DNA of 64,000 nucleotides from Acidimicrobilacustris europaeus (GTDB taxonomy: Bacteria > Actinomycetota > Acidimicrobiia > Acidimicrobiales > Acidimicrobilacustridaceae). This document shows positions 51,369-59,614 of the stretch, piece after piece. The notes under the pieces are model-generated. The model saw only the letters and a list, made by a program, of their open reading frames with translations. It ran no database searches and had not been told where the DNA came from. The position numbers were made by a program, and so were the translations under genes. Position 1 is the first letter of the stretch, and each line of letters opens with the position of its first letter. Location of the stretch: NCBI GenBank assembly GCA_965194515.1, contig OZ239146.1, forward strand, positions 1,612,001 to 1,676,000. Direction: 5' to 3'.

Positions 51369-51391
51369 AGCGTAGGACACAGGCCTAGCAT
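51369..51391. promoter_or_regulatory. Divergent -10 elements of the PMH and phnY-like genes
   Basis: In the 35-bp gap TACGCT (51374-51369, minus) lies 6 nt before the ATG at 51362, and TAGCAT (51386-51391, plus) 6 nt before the GTG at 51398. Both transcripts would be leaderless and arise within 12 bp of each other, so regulation may be shared. Confidence 0.5.
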
Positions 51392-51397
51392 CGCGAT

Positions 51398-52165
51398 GTG
51401 GACGAGCCATTCTTTGACACCATCGAACCCGGTCCCGATGCCGCCGACCATTTTCAGAAGTTCGGTTGGGTGCTCACCGAGCCTCTGCAGCCCCAAGGGG
51501 TAGCCGAGCTTCGTGAATGGATCGATGATCTCATGACATGGCCCGACGACGGCCCTTGGCTCCACTACCGGGAAGCAACGGCGAACGGACCTCAACTCTG
51601 CCGGACGGAAAACTTTGTTCCGTATCACGACGAATTACGGGAACTCCTCACTCGCAATGAACTCTCAGACACCGCGTCAATCCTTCTCGACGAGACTGCC
51701 GTTCTCTACAAAGAGAAGATCAATTACAAAGCACCGGGTGGCGCTGGCTACTCACCGCATCAAGATGCACCGGCCTACCGATTTATCGAAACGCATGTTT
51801 CGTGCATGTTGGCTATTGACGATTCTCGAGAATCGAACGGGTGCATTGAAGTCGTGTCGTCAATGCACAACGAGATCCTCCCGGTGGACGACAAAGGCTG
51901 CATCCGCGCCGACATCGTTGAACAACTTGATTGGAAGCCAGCTCCGATCTGGGCAGGTCAAGCATTGTGGTTTCACTCGCGAACTCCCCACCGAAGCGGC
52001 CCCAATACTTCGACTCAACCTCGTCGAGCGATCTACCCCACCTACAACGCATTGCGTGAAGGTGATCTTCGCGAGGCGTACTACGAGCAGAAGGCAAAAG
52101 AGTTTGCCTCTGCCGACGTACCGCAGGTTTCGCTCATCGGAGACTTTGAAGGACACATTCTCTGA
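51398..52165 (+). CDS. phnY: PhnY/TmpA-like Fe(II)/2-oxoglutarate phosphonate hydroxylase
   Basis: A 255-aa phytanoyl-CoA-dioxygenase-superfamily enzyme. HQD at residues 121-123 (HxD) and His198 in TPHRSGPN form the iron triad, and Arg209/210 in QPRRAIYP binds 2-oxoglutarate. The blocks HQDAPAYRF, THVSCMLAIDD, ESNGCIEVV and GQALWFHSRTPHRSG fit the PhnY/TmpA branch, which hydroxylates the carbon next to phosphorus of aminoethylphosphonates. Decisive support is the downstream PhnZ-like gene, overlapping by 1 bp. GTG start, leaderless -10 TAGCAT. A general PhyH oxygenase is the alternative if the PhnZ partner is ignored. Confidence 0.72.
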   Translation: MDEPFFDTIEPGPDAADHFQKFGWVLTEPLQPQGVAELREWIDDLMTWPDDGPWLHYREATANGPQLCRTENFVPYHDELRELLTRNELSDTASILLDETAVLYKEKINYKAPGGAGYSPHQDAPAYRFIETHVSCMLAIDDSRESNGCIEVVSSMHNEILPVDDKGCIRADIVEQLDWKPAPIWAGQALWFHSRTPHRSGPNTSTQPRRAIYPTYNALREGDLREAYYEQKAKEFASADVPQVSLIGDFEGHIL

Positions 52166-52716
52166 TGTCGCCGGTCTCGATTGACTCGATCCTCTCGATG
52201 TACAGCACTTGGGGGAACGAAACCTATGACGAGGACATCACCCAACTCGCCCACGCGCTGCAATGCGCAGCCCTCGCGAAGCACGAAGGATCAAGCGAGG
52301 AGTTAATTGCCGCTGCCCTCCTCCACGACATTGGTCATCTTTTTGAAATCGAACGCCGAAACGGCCCCGACTACAGCGCCGACCTCCGACACGAGCTCAC
52401 CGGTTCGGAGTACCTAAGCAAACTCTTCCCGCCAGCGGTGACGACACCGATAGCGATGCACGTCGAAGCGAAGCGTTACTTGGCCGCAAATGAGGCCGGC
52501 TATTTCGACGGACTTTCTCGAGGGTCACAGCGGAGCCTCGATGTGCAAGGAGGTCCATTCACTGTTGCCGAAACCGCGAGGTTCATGGAACTCGAAGGAA
52601 GCGCAGACGCGATCAAGCTCCGCCGTTGGGACGACTTCGGCAAAGTCATCGGCCTCGACGTCCCCGACTTCGATACCTGGATTCCACTCTTACTTCGAGT
52701 GACCTCTGCGGAGTAG
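52165..52716 (+). CDS. phnZ: PhnZ/TmpB-like HD-domain di-iron oxygenase
   Basis: A 183-aa HD-domain protein. The metal ligands align with PhnZ (numbers recalled from memory): His30, His54-Asp55 (AALLHDIGH), His76 (RHEL), His99 (MHVEAKRYL) and Asp156 (RRWDDFGK), with Lys103 for the phosphonate. The segment ITQLAHALQCAALA and the block YFDGLSRGSQRSLDVQGGP also match. PhnZ-type enzymes are mixed-valence di-iron oxygenases that cleave the C-P bond of 1-hydroxyphosphonates to phosphate and an acid. Glu23 corresponds to PhnZ Glu27, but the gating Tyr24 position is Thr20, with Tyr21 next to it. Ends exactly against the convergent DapB-like gene. Confidence 0.78.
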   Translation: MSPVSIDSILSMYSTWGNETYDEDITQLAHALQCAALAKHEGSSEELIAAALLHDIGHLFEIERRNGPDYSADLRHELTGSEYLSKLFPPAVTTPIAMHVEAKRYLAANEAGYFDGLSRGSQRSLDVQGGPFTVAETARFMELEGSADAIKLRRWDDFGKVIGLDVPDFDTWIPLLLRVTSAE

Positions 52717-53793
52717 TTAACTCAATCGAACTTGGGCTGCGCCGGTGATGGGCGGCAGGTCAACGGGGCTGAGCGCGCCCGCGGCAGCATCGCATACTGC
52801 GGGAATTGCATTCACACAACGATTTGCTGCGCTTGCATTTCCGCCACCTGCTGCACCGGGTTCACCGGGCTCATTTCCGTGAACTGTGATCTCCAAATGG
52901 GGATGGCCACTCATCACGACGCGATGTTCGCCACCAGGATTCAGAGGCTGTTGCCAATCGGGCGCACAGTCATCGTCGATTCTGGTGATGTGCTCCACCG
53001 TAAGGAGTGGGTGCCCTCCTGCGAGTCCTGTGACTTGGAAGCGAAATGCGCCCATGGTTCCTTCTTCGAAGGTTCCCATTCCCGGGACTTCGATCGTCCG
53101 CTCAAGTGGACGGCGTTCCACTGTTGTGGTGACTTCGTCGATCTCGACCTCAAGGCTGTCAGCGAGCACTCGCACCATCGGCGCCCAGACCGTCATCAAC
53201 GACATCTCTTCAAGCATTTGCGGCATGACGTTCATCGGGCCGCCCAAACCGATCACATTGCGCACGATGTCGGGTGCGTCATAGAGCGCGTAATTGAAGA
53301 TCTCTTGAATACGAATCTCGGTGATTCCGGCGCCAACTCCGCTCACGAGGGCAGGCAGGATGTCAAGCGCCCAGCCGGGATCAATACCGGAAACAAAGAC
53401 CGAAGAATTGCCAGCTTCCATCGCTGGAGTGAGCATCCCCATCAACTCGGGAGGAGCGCTTGCGGGGTGGAGTAACGGATAGAACGCGGTCGACACGACA
53501 TTTCGACCTGAACGAAGCAGGCGTTCGAGATCCATGTACGCCTCCATCGGACGCGTATCGGCAGTTGCTGCATACACAACGCAATCCACATCAGGCGCAA
53601 ACGCGATCTCGGTGTCGTCAGTCGCAAGCACTCCGAGCGGAGCGATGCCTGCGAGTTCACCCGCGTCTTTCCCAACTTTCGCCGGGTTCGACACGACCAC
53701 GCCAACAAGTTCTAGATCGCGATGCGTCGCGATCGCTCGGATTGCCGGTCGCCCAACGTTCCCTGTCCCCCATACAACGACTTGATATGTCAT
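52717..53793 (-). CDS. DapB-like NAD(P)-binding dehydrogenase
   Basis: A 358-aa protein with an N-terminal Rossmann fold (VVVWGTGNVGRPAIRAI, residues 4-20) resembling dihydrodipicolinate reductase/amino-acid dehydrogenase N-domains, then a C-terminal alpha/beta part with GIDPGWALDILPAL near residue 140 and IQEIFNYALYDAP near residue 165. This lineage (dihydrodipicolinate reductase-like) is abundant in actinobacteria and has no established substrate; it is not the lysine pathway enzyme. TAGGGT (53807-53802) lies 8 nt upstream of the ATG. Convergent with the phnZ-like gene with zero spacing. Confidence 0.7.
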   Translation of the reverse strand: MTYQVVVWGTGNVGRPAIRAIATHRDLELVGVVVSNPAKVGKDAGELAGIAPLGVLATDDTEIAFAPDVDCVVYAATADTRPMEAYMDLERLLRSGRNVVSTAFYPLLHPASAPPELMGMLTPAMEAGNSSVFVSGIDPGWALDILPALVSGVGAGITEIRIQEIFNYALYDAPDIVRNVIGLGGPMNVMPQMLEEMSLMTVWAPMVRVLADSLEVEIDEVTTTVERRPLERTIEVPGMGTFEEGTMGAFRFQVTGLAGGHPLLTVEHITRIDDDCAPDWQQPLNPGGEHRVVMSGHPHLEITVHGNEPGEPGAAGGGNASAANRCVNAIPAVCDAAAGALSPVDLPPITGAAQVRLS

Positions 53794-53840
53794 GGGCGGG
53801 GACCCTAGTAGCGAGAACGCTGGCCGTGCCGAAACGCGCG

Positions 53841-54947
53841 CTAGTTCTCGAACGTCGCTTGGGTTCTCGGCCGACCACCGGGGCCGCTGTAGGCCAGCCC
53901 CACACCAGGAGTGACTTCGAAGGACACGGCAGCCATTGATCCGACGGCCGCTTTCCATGAAGCAATCAGCTGATCTTCCGCCCCGTAGTCAAACGGGTCG
54001 GTGAGCACGTATTCCTCGGGAGCACCCGGAGCGATCGGGTTTTCCACGAGCCACCGCGCCGTTCGGGCCACCGCCTCGCGCGCAGGCACAAGGTCTCGAT
54101 AGCCGAGTCGCGTCTGCAGCAGGGATGTATCGAGCACCCGATGTGTCGGCGATGGTTGGGCCAGTAGCGGTCGCGCTGGCACAGCGAGTTCGAAGGGCAT
54201 CGAAACAATCTCAAGTTCAGCGCCAAGTTCCGAAGCGATGATCTCGATCACCTGCCGAATCGTCAGCACTTCGTCATCGCCACAGTTGAATGCAAGACCA
54301 GCTGCATCATCAGGACGATCAACGCCACACAGCACCGCATGCGCGAGATTTTCTGTGTAGCCGTGATGATGCAACGTCAGACCGTCGTCGGCCACAACAA
54401 TCTGCCTCCGTCCATCAAGAATACGACGAACAACGCTCCACTCGCGAGGGACAACCTGAAGTGGCCCGTAGGCGTAGGGATATCGAAAGTGTGCCGCCTG
54501 CGGCTGATGCGCGAAAACAAACTCCTCGGTACGAGCGACTCGGAAACCCTTCTCGTCTTCTTCTGGACTCGCGACCACCGGAGCCGCCTCGCTTACCGGA
54601 ACGGGTAGGCCTTCAGGCGTAAAGAGCCATGGGTTCATCCAACCCCGAATCGCCGGCACACCACCGACGGAAACAAAGCGTTCCGTTCGGCCCACCATGA
54701 ATTCCGCGATTCGACGCAGTCGGCCGTACATCACCACGGTGAGATCCCATGTGCGATCGCCGATCGCTTCAGCTAGCGACTCCATGTCGTACGGATCGGC
54801 GTGGATGTGCTCAATTTCGATCGGAGTCTCAGGCCGCTCGTGGGTGCCGCGGTGAAGGATGACGACCTCGTGGCCTCGGTCCATGAGCCCGCGAACCAGA
54901 TGGATTCCGGTTGGGCCCGTTCCGCCAATCACCAGTGTGCGTGTCAT
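53841..54947 (-). CDS. NAD-dependent epimerase/reductase (extended SDR)
   Basis: A 368-aa extended SDR: LVIGGTGPTGIHLVRGL (residues 4-20) binds the cofactor, HADPYDMESLAEAI near residue 49 is the usual Asp region, and the substrate domain follows with FRYPYAYGPLQVVPRE near residue 173. The TGxxGxxG motif reads GGTGPTGIH. The catalytic YxxxK is not obvious, placing it among atypical SDRs. Function unknown. The start at 54947 gives the conserved N-terminus; in-frame Met codons slightly upstream are possible. Same strand as the DapB-like gene, 47 bp apart. Confidence 0.7.
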   Translation of the reverse strand: MTRTLVIGGTGPTGIHLVRGLMDRGHEVVILHRGTHERPETPIEIEHIHADPYDMESLAEAIGDRTWDLTVVMYGRLRRIAEFMVGRTERFVSVGGVPAIRGWMNPWLFTPEGLPVPVSEAAPVVASPEEDEKGFRVARTEEFVFAHQPQAAHFRYPYAYGPLQVVPREWSVVRRILDGRRQIVVADDGLTLHHHGYTENLAHAVLCGVDRPDDAAGLAFNCGDDEVLTIRQVIEIIASELGAELEIVSMPFELAVPARPLLAQPSPTHRVLDTSLLQTRLGYRDLVPAREAVARTARWLVENPIAPGAPEEYVLTDPFDYGAEDQLIASWKAAVGSMAAVSFEVTPGVGLAYSGPGGRPRTQATFEN

Positions 54948-55079
54948 GTTTGCTCTCATCATCATGTGAGGTTCGTTCGCCGACCCTACAAGCACAGCAG
55001 TTCCCACTTACGAGTCACCGCACCCGTCGACACCGTGGTAGCAATCTCTTTCAGCATTGAACTGCCGCAAGGGGGAATC

Positions 55080-55862
55080 ATGATTCTAGAAAACAAGGTC
55101 TCAATCATTTCCGGTATCGGCCCAGGGCTTGGACAGGAACTCGCCTACGCCTTCGCTCGTGAAGGTTCCGACGTCGTACTCGTCGCCCGAACCGAATCAA
55201 AGCTCCAAGAGGTGGCCGAAGAAATCTCTCGTCAGTGGCCCGACCGGCGCGCACTCGTATGCCCCACCGATATCTCGGACGCTGAGCAAACCCAACGCAT
55301 GGTCGATGCGACCATTGCCGAGTTCGGCCGTATCGACTGCCTCGTCAATAGCGCGTACGTTCCGCCTCCGTTCACGATGTTCGAAGATGCGAACTTCGAC
55401 GATTGGCGCAAGTCGTTCGATGTCACAGTCTTCGGAACGCTCCAACTCACCCAACAAGTCGTGCCTCATATGAAGTCCAATGGGGGCGGTTCGATTGTGT
55501 TTGTGAACTCAATGATCCAAAAGAAGCCACTTGCCACGCAATCGGGATACGCAACCTCGAAGGGCGCTCTCACCGTGGCGGCCCGCATGCTCGCCAAGGA
55601 ACTCGGCGCACACCACATCCGGGTGAACTCAACCTTCATGGGTTGGATGTGGGGCCCTCCCGTCGAGGGCTACGTGAACTACGCCGTCAGCACAGGCCAA
55701 GACCGCGATGCCGTCATCGCTGAAATCACCAAAGACATTCCGCTTGGCATCATCCCCGACGATGCCGATTGCGCGAACGCGGTTGCGTTCCTCGCCTCTG
55801 ATCTCGCCAGCGTGATCACCGGAGCGGAACTCGACGTCAATGGCGGCGAGATGATGCTCTAA
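55080..55862 (+). CDS. Short-chain dehydrogenase
   Basis: A 260-aa SDR with ISGIGPGLGQE (residues 9-19) in place of TGxxxGIG, Asp in CPTDISDAEQ near residue 61, an altered NNAG (VNSAYVPPP) near residue 87, Ser in FVNSMIQKK and the catalytic YATSK near residue 156. The C-terminus TGAELDVNGGEMM is typical of oxidoreductases acting on alcohols or hydroxyacyl-CoAs. The ATG follows AAGGGGGAATC. Divergent from the epimerase-like gene, upstream of the Ddn-like gene. Confidence 0.85.
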   Translation: MILENKVSIISGIGPGLGQELAYAFAREGSDVVLVARTESKLQEVAEEISRQWPDRRALVCPTDISDAEQTQRMVDATIAEFGRIDCLVNSAYVPPPFTMFEDANFDDWRKSFDVTVFGTLQLTQQVVPHMKSNGGGSIVFVNSMIQKKPLATQSGYATSKGALTVAARMLAKELGAHHIRVNSTFMGWMWGPPVEGYVNYAVSTGQDRDAVIAEITKDIPLGIIPDDADCANAVAFLASDLASVITGAELDVNGGEMML

Positions 55863-55926
55863 TCGAGCACATCAACGACCTCAACTTCTGACACAATCAC
55901 CCGAAACACAATCGAGGAGGACCACG

Positions 55927-56409
55927 ATGCCTACCGAACAGCACGCTGAAATGCTCTGGGAAACCCCCAGCCACGAAGAAATCATTGGGATCACCAAGAG
56001 CCACGTCGAAGCCATGGAAACCATGAACATCGACGAGGTTTGGGTGCAAGCCGGAATGCATCACGTCATGCTCCGCACGATCGGACGCAAGTCCGGCAAC
56101 GAACACAAGATCGCCCTTCCGTACTGGCGCGACCCCGAGGGCGTGCGCATCGTTGTTGCGTCCTACGCCGGCCACGAAAAGCACCCAGCGTGGTTCATCA
56201 ACCTTCGCGATCGTGATGCCAACCCTGAGATTTACATCAAGGTTCAGGACGGCGAGTTTTGGTCGGTTCCGGAAATCCTTGATGGGGGCCCCGAACACGA
56301 CCGCATCTGGGAACTGCTCTGCGACGATCGTGCTTGGTACCGCGACTACCAAAAGAAGTGCAACCGCACGATTCCGTTGGTTCGGCTCCCCGAAACTCGT
56401 TCAGTCTGA
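55927..56409 (+). CDS. Ddn-like deazaflavin (F420)-type nitroreductase family protein
   Basis: A 160-aa split-beta-barrel flavin/deazaflavin oxidoreductase of the nitroreductase (Ddn/FDOR) family. LRTIGRKSGNEHKIALPYW near residue 50 and VASYAGHEKHPAWFINLR near residue 77 are the family blocks that bind the cofactor phosphate and ring. This supports F420 use, typical of actinobacteria; heme or FMN binding is the alternative. Strong ribosome binding site GAGGAGG. 65 bp after the SDR gene, probably same unit. Confidence 0.85.
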   Translation: MPTEQHAEMLWETPSHEEIIGITKSHVEAMETMNIDEVWVQAGMHHVMLRTIGRKSGNEHKIALPYWRDPEGVRIVVASYAGHEKHPAWFINLRDRDANPEIYIKVQDGEFWSVPEILDGGPEHDRIWELLCDDRAWYRDYQKKCNRTIPLVRLPETRSV

Positions 56410-56443
56410 GAACCAGTCAGAAGATCACTACTGACGAACAGCG

Positions 56444-57157
56444 TCAGTCACAACCTTCAGGACCGCAGACCTCGCCCTCGATGAGCATCTCGAGGGCGGG
56501 TTCGCGTTCAGACCACACCCGATCGAGAACCTGGAGTAGCACTTCAGGGGGCTGCGCACCGGCGACGGCGAGGCGCCGATCGAACACAAAGAACGGAACG
56601 CCAGTGACCTGCATAGACGCAGCGGTCGCTTCGTCGATACGAACCTCATCAGCAAACGCGTCAGTCGTGAGAACAGCAGCAACTTCATCTGCATCAAGGC
56701 CCGCTTCAACCGCAAGACGTTCGACAACCTCGGGGAGTCCGATCGCTTCACCCTCGGACAGATAACCGCGAAGGAAACGTTCCTTCACTTGGGTTTGGAT
56801 CCCTCGAGCGGCACCGAGATGAATCATCCGATGCGCATCGAATGTGTTGCCCGGTTGGACCCGATCGAATTGAAACTCGACGCCGCATTCGACTCCGGTT
56901 GCGGTCATCCGATCGATCATCCCCTGCGCCTCTTCAGGCGATGTGCCGTACTTTTTTGCCAGCATGCCGACGTAGTTGCCTTGGCGCGCTGCAGGCGCAG
57001 TCGGATCAAGCTCATAGCTGTGCCAGATGATCTCGACCTTGTCCGAGTGAGCGAACTCACCGAGCGCGGCATCGAGATTGGCTTTGCCAATGGCGCACCA
57101 TGGACAAACGACGTCTGACCAAATATCGACTCGAATGGTTTCCGTCGCTGAATTCAT
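56444..57157 (-). CDS. DsbA-family oxidoreductase (FrnE-like)
   Basis: A 237-aa thioredoxin-fold protein of the DsbA/FrnE family. The redox motif CPWC lies in SDVVCPWCAIGKANL near residue 18, and the helical insert (EEAQGMIDRMTATG) and VTGVPFFVFD cis-Pro loop near residue 183 match FrnE-like cytosolic disulfide isomerases. A C-terminal Cys pair region (EVCGPEGCD) is present. No signal peptide. The ATG at 57157 follows GGAG; the frame upstream is not conserved. Divergent from the MFS gene. Confidence 0.87.
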   Translation of the reverse strand: MNSATETIRVDIWSDVVCPWCAIGKANLDAALGEFAHSDKVEIIWHSYELDPTAPAARQGNYVGMLAKKYGTSPEEAQGMIDRMTATGVECGVEFQFDRVQPGNTFDAHRMIHLGAARGIQTQVKERFLRGYLSEGEAIGLPEVVERLAVEAGLDADEVAAVLTTDAFADEVRIDEATAASMQVTGVPFFVFDRRLAVAGAQPPEVLLQVLDRVWSEREPALEMLIEGEVCGPEGCD

Positions 57158-57271
57158 GATTTCTCCAATGATTTGACCAAATGAGCGTATCGGTGATCTC
57201 GACGACGACAGAGGGGCCTTCCTACCAATACGTCCACGACTAGGTTGAGACGACACTTAGGGGGAAGCAAC

Positions 57272-58474
57272 ATGGAAGACGACACAACGTCGCCGGAGAC
57301 AACCGAGCCTGCATATCCCCTGACTCGAGCGATGGTGCTGTTGTTTCTCCTCACCGCACTCATGTCTCTTGGCTACGGGAGCGTCTTCACGCTCTTGGCC
57401 GATATTCGAGACAAGTATGGATTCACCGACAGCCAGGTTGGACTCATTGCCTTCGCTGGCCTGTTCACAGGCGTCCTTGGCCAGCTCTTTCTCGCTCGTT
57501 TTTCTGATCGCGGTTACGCAGTCGTCATGATGCGCGTTGGTATCGCAACCGCAGCATTCGGAATGCTTTGGATGACATTCGCAACACCGCTCTGGCAGTG
57601 GATCGCCGCTCGGCTTCTCCTCGGTCTCGGTTCGGGAATGGTCGGCCCCGCCATTCGCCGAGTCATCATCGCCCGAGACCCACAACGCGTTGGAGCAAAT
57701 CTCGGTCGTCAAACCGCCTTTGATGTTGCTGGTTTTGTTCTCGGTCCAGCACTTGCAGCAGGACTCGCTCAAGTTTTCGGGCTTCGCGCACCCTTCATCT
57801 TTCTCACTGTTACCTACGTTGTGGCGATCTTCTTTGTTGGGCGAGTCACAACGGCAGCCGATGCTGCGGCCCCCGAAACCACCCGAACCAAGCACCCATC
57901 TCTGCTTCGACTTCCCGCAATGCAGTCAGCGCTTTTTGCCGCCATCGCGTTTTACCTCACCATCGGAATGTTTGAGGCCCTTTGGTCGATCCTCCTACGC
58001 GACCTCGATGCAGCAACCTGGCTGATCGGTGTCACGTTGAGTGTGTTCACGATCCCGATGATTATTTTTGCACCCAAGGGCGGTGCACTCGCTCAAAGGA
58101 TCGGACCAATCCGTGTCGTGACTGTCAGCGTCACGATCGCAGCGATCGCAACGTGTCTCTACGGATTCCTGCCACTGTGGTTCCTTATCGTGCTTTCAGG
58201 CGTGCACGCAGTCGCCGATGCCTACACGATGCCTGCCAACCAGGTAGCAGTCGCCGTCTCGACTCCGCCCGACCAACTCGCGGCCGGTCAAGGCTTGCTC
58301 GGTGCAACTGGCCTTGCGGTCGCCGCAGCCTCGGCGCTCATTGGGTCTGTCATTTACGACGCATATGGGCGCGGAACAATTTTCACCGGCACCGCAGTCC
58401 TGATGATGATCTGCCTCGGAATTGCGCGCTGGCGCTGGAACGCACAACCCGCGCTTCACGACATCACCGGCTAG
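57272..58474 (+). CDS. MFS transporter
   Basis: A 400-aa major facilitator with twelve hydrophobic segments. The motif A region is in the loop after helix 2 (LARFSDRGYAV near residue 82), and the first half ends with the 6-7 loop rich in Thr/Ala (about residue 195-210). No substrate signature is recognised; the sequence resembles drug or aromatic-acid exporters/importers. Ribosome binding site AGGGGGAAG. Located in the catabolic region near TauD- and phosphonate-type genes, so uptake is plausible but not shown. Confidence 0.85.
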   Translation: MEDDTTSPETTEPAYPLTRAMVLLFLLTALMSLGYGSVFTLLADIRDKYGFTDSQVGLIAFAGLFTGVLGQLFLARFSDRGYAVVMMRVGIATAAFGMLWMTFATPLWQWIAARLLLGLGSGMVGPAIRRVIIARDPQRVGANLGRQTAFDVAGFVLGPALAAGLAQVFGLRAPFIFLTVTYVVAIFFVGRVTTAADAAAPETTRTKHPSLLRLPAMQSALFAAIAFYLTIGMFEALWSILLRDLDAATWLIGVTLSVFTIPMIIFAPKGGALAQRIGPIRVVTVSVTIAAIATCLYGFLPLWFLIVLSGVHAVADAYTMPANQVAVAVSTPPDQLAAGQGLLGATGLAVAAASALIGSVIYDAYGRGTIFTGTAVLMMICLGIARWRWNAQPALHDITG

Positions 58475-58547
58475 CAACCGTTCGATCAATCAACACGAAC
58501 CAACGATTGACACTTCCTTCAAGGCCTTTAAGTAAGACCTTTTCGAA

Positions 58548-59480
58548 TCAATCGTCGGCTACAAGCGCGTACGACTTGTTGCCAGCAGGGTCAACAGGGA
58601 TATCGCCCGCAATTGTGATCCGTTCGTGACAACGATGCATACCTTTGGGGATATCCATGGGAACGATGTGCGCGGTTGCTCTGTTATCCCAGAAGGCGAT
58701 GCTTCCTGGCTCCCACCGGAAGCGGACAGTGAACTCTTGGCGCTGAAGATGCTCGTAGAGCATGGCAAGAATGTGATTGCTCTCTCGGCGTGACAACTCA
58801 ACGATGTAATCGGTGAAGTTAGGCTCGACAAAAAGAACTTTCTCGCCGGTTTCAGGATGCACGCGCACCACTGGATGCACCGCCCGAAGAGGCTTTGACA
58901 TAAACGCTTTCGCCACTTCACCAGGAAGCTCGCCGCGATCGATCGGAAGAGCGTTGTGGTTCACCGCATGTAAGCCGTCAATGAATGTCTGAATCTCTGG
59001 CGATAGGAACTTGTATGCCATCGCAAGATTCGACCACTGCGTATCGCCGCCATACGGGGGAACGACAACTGCACGAAGAATCGATCCCATTGGCGGCGCT
59101 TCAATAAATTTCACATCGGTATGCCAACGACTCTCGATGCGTGTTCCCCCCGTTCCCTTTTTCTCTTTAACGTTTGCTGTTCCTTGCTGATTATCGAGTA
59201 GCAAAATTTCCGGGTAGTCAGGAAACGACGGCGGGAACGTGGGGTGACCAGGAAGCGGCTCACCAAACGCTCGAGCAAGCGCAAGGTGCTGATCCCGATC
59301 GATGAACTGATCCCGGAAGAAAACGACTTTCCATTGCAAGAGAGCCGACCGGATCTCTGCGACAACCGCCGGATCAAGGGGCTTTGTGAGATCCACGCCG
59401 AAGATTTCGGCCCCGGTGTAGCCAGTCATCGGACGTATATCGAGACCGAGTTCTGTTGCGTGCGAAACCTTCTGATCCAT
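58548..59480 (-). CDS. TauD/TfdA-type Fe(II)/2-oxoglutarate dioxygenase
   Basis: A 310-aa taurine-dioxygenase-family enzyme. The iron ligands are in SRWHTDVKF (HxD, near residue 118) and WDNRATAHIVP (His, near residue 265), with the 2-oxoglutarate Arg in HRCHERITI near residue 285. GDTQWSNLAMAYKFLSP and VRVHPETGEKVLFVE are family blocks. TauD members act on taurine, alkyl sulfates, aryloxyacids or hypophosphite-like substrates, so sulfonate or aromatic-ether use is possible. AAGGGGA precedes the ATG. Confidence 0.87.
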   Translation of the reverse strand: MDQKVSHATELGLDIRPMTGYTGAEIFGVDLTKPLDPAVVAEIRSALLQWKVVFFRDQFIDRDQHLALARAFGEPLPGHPTFPPSFPDYPEILLLDNQQGTANVKEKKGTGGTRIESRWHTDVKFIEAPPMGSILRAVVVPPYGGDTQWSNLAMAYKFLSPEIQTFIDGLHAVNHNALPIDRGELPGEVAKAFMSKPLRAVHPVVRVHPETGEKVLFVEPNFTDYIVELSRRESNHILAMLYEHLQRQEFTVRFRWEPGSIAFWDNRATAHIVPMDIPKGMHRCHERITIAGDIPVDPAGNKSYALVADD

Positions 59481-59614
59481 GTTTTCCCCTTGGACTATGT
59501 CTCCGACAGATTACGACAGTTCGTTCAAACTGCCAGTGCCATCGCGATACCACTGCGAGGCCTCCCACTGGTGCTCTACTTTGAGCGTCCATCGACATCG
59601 TTTCTGGAGATCCA

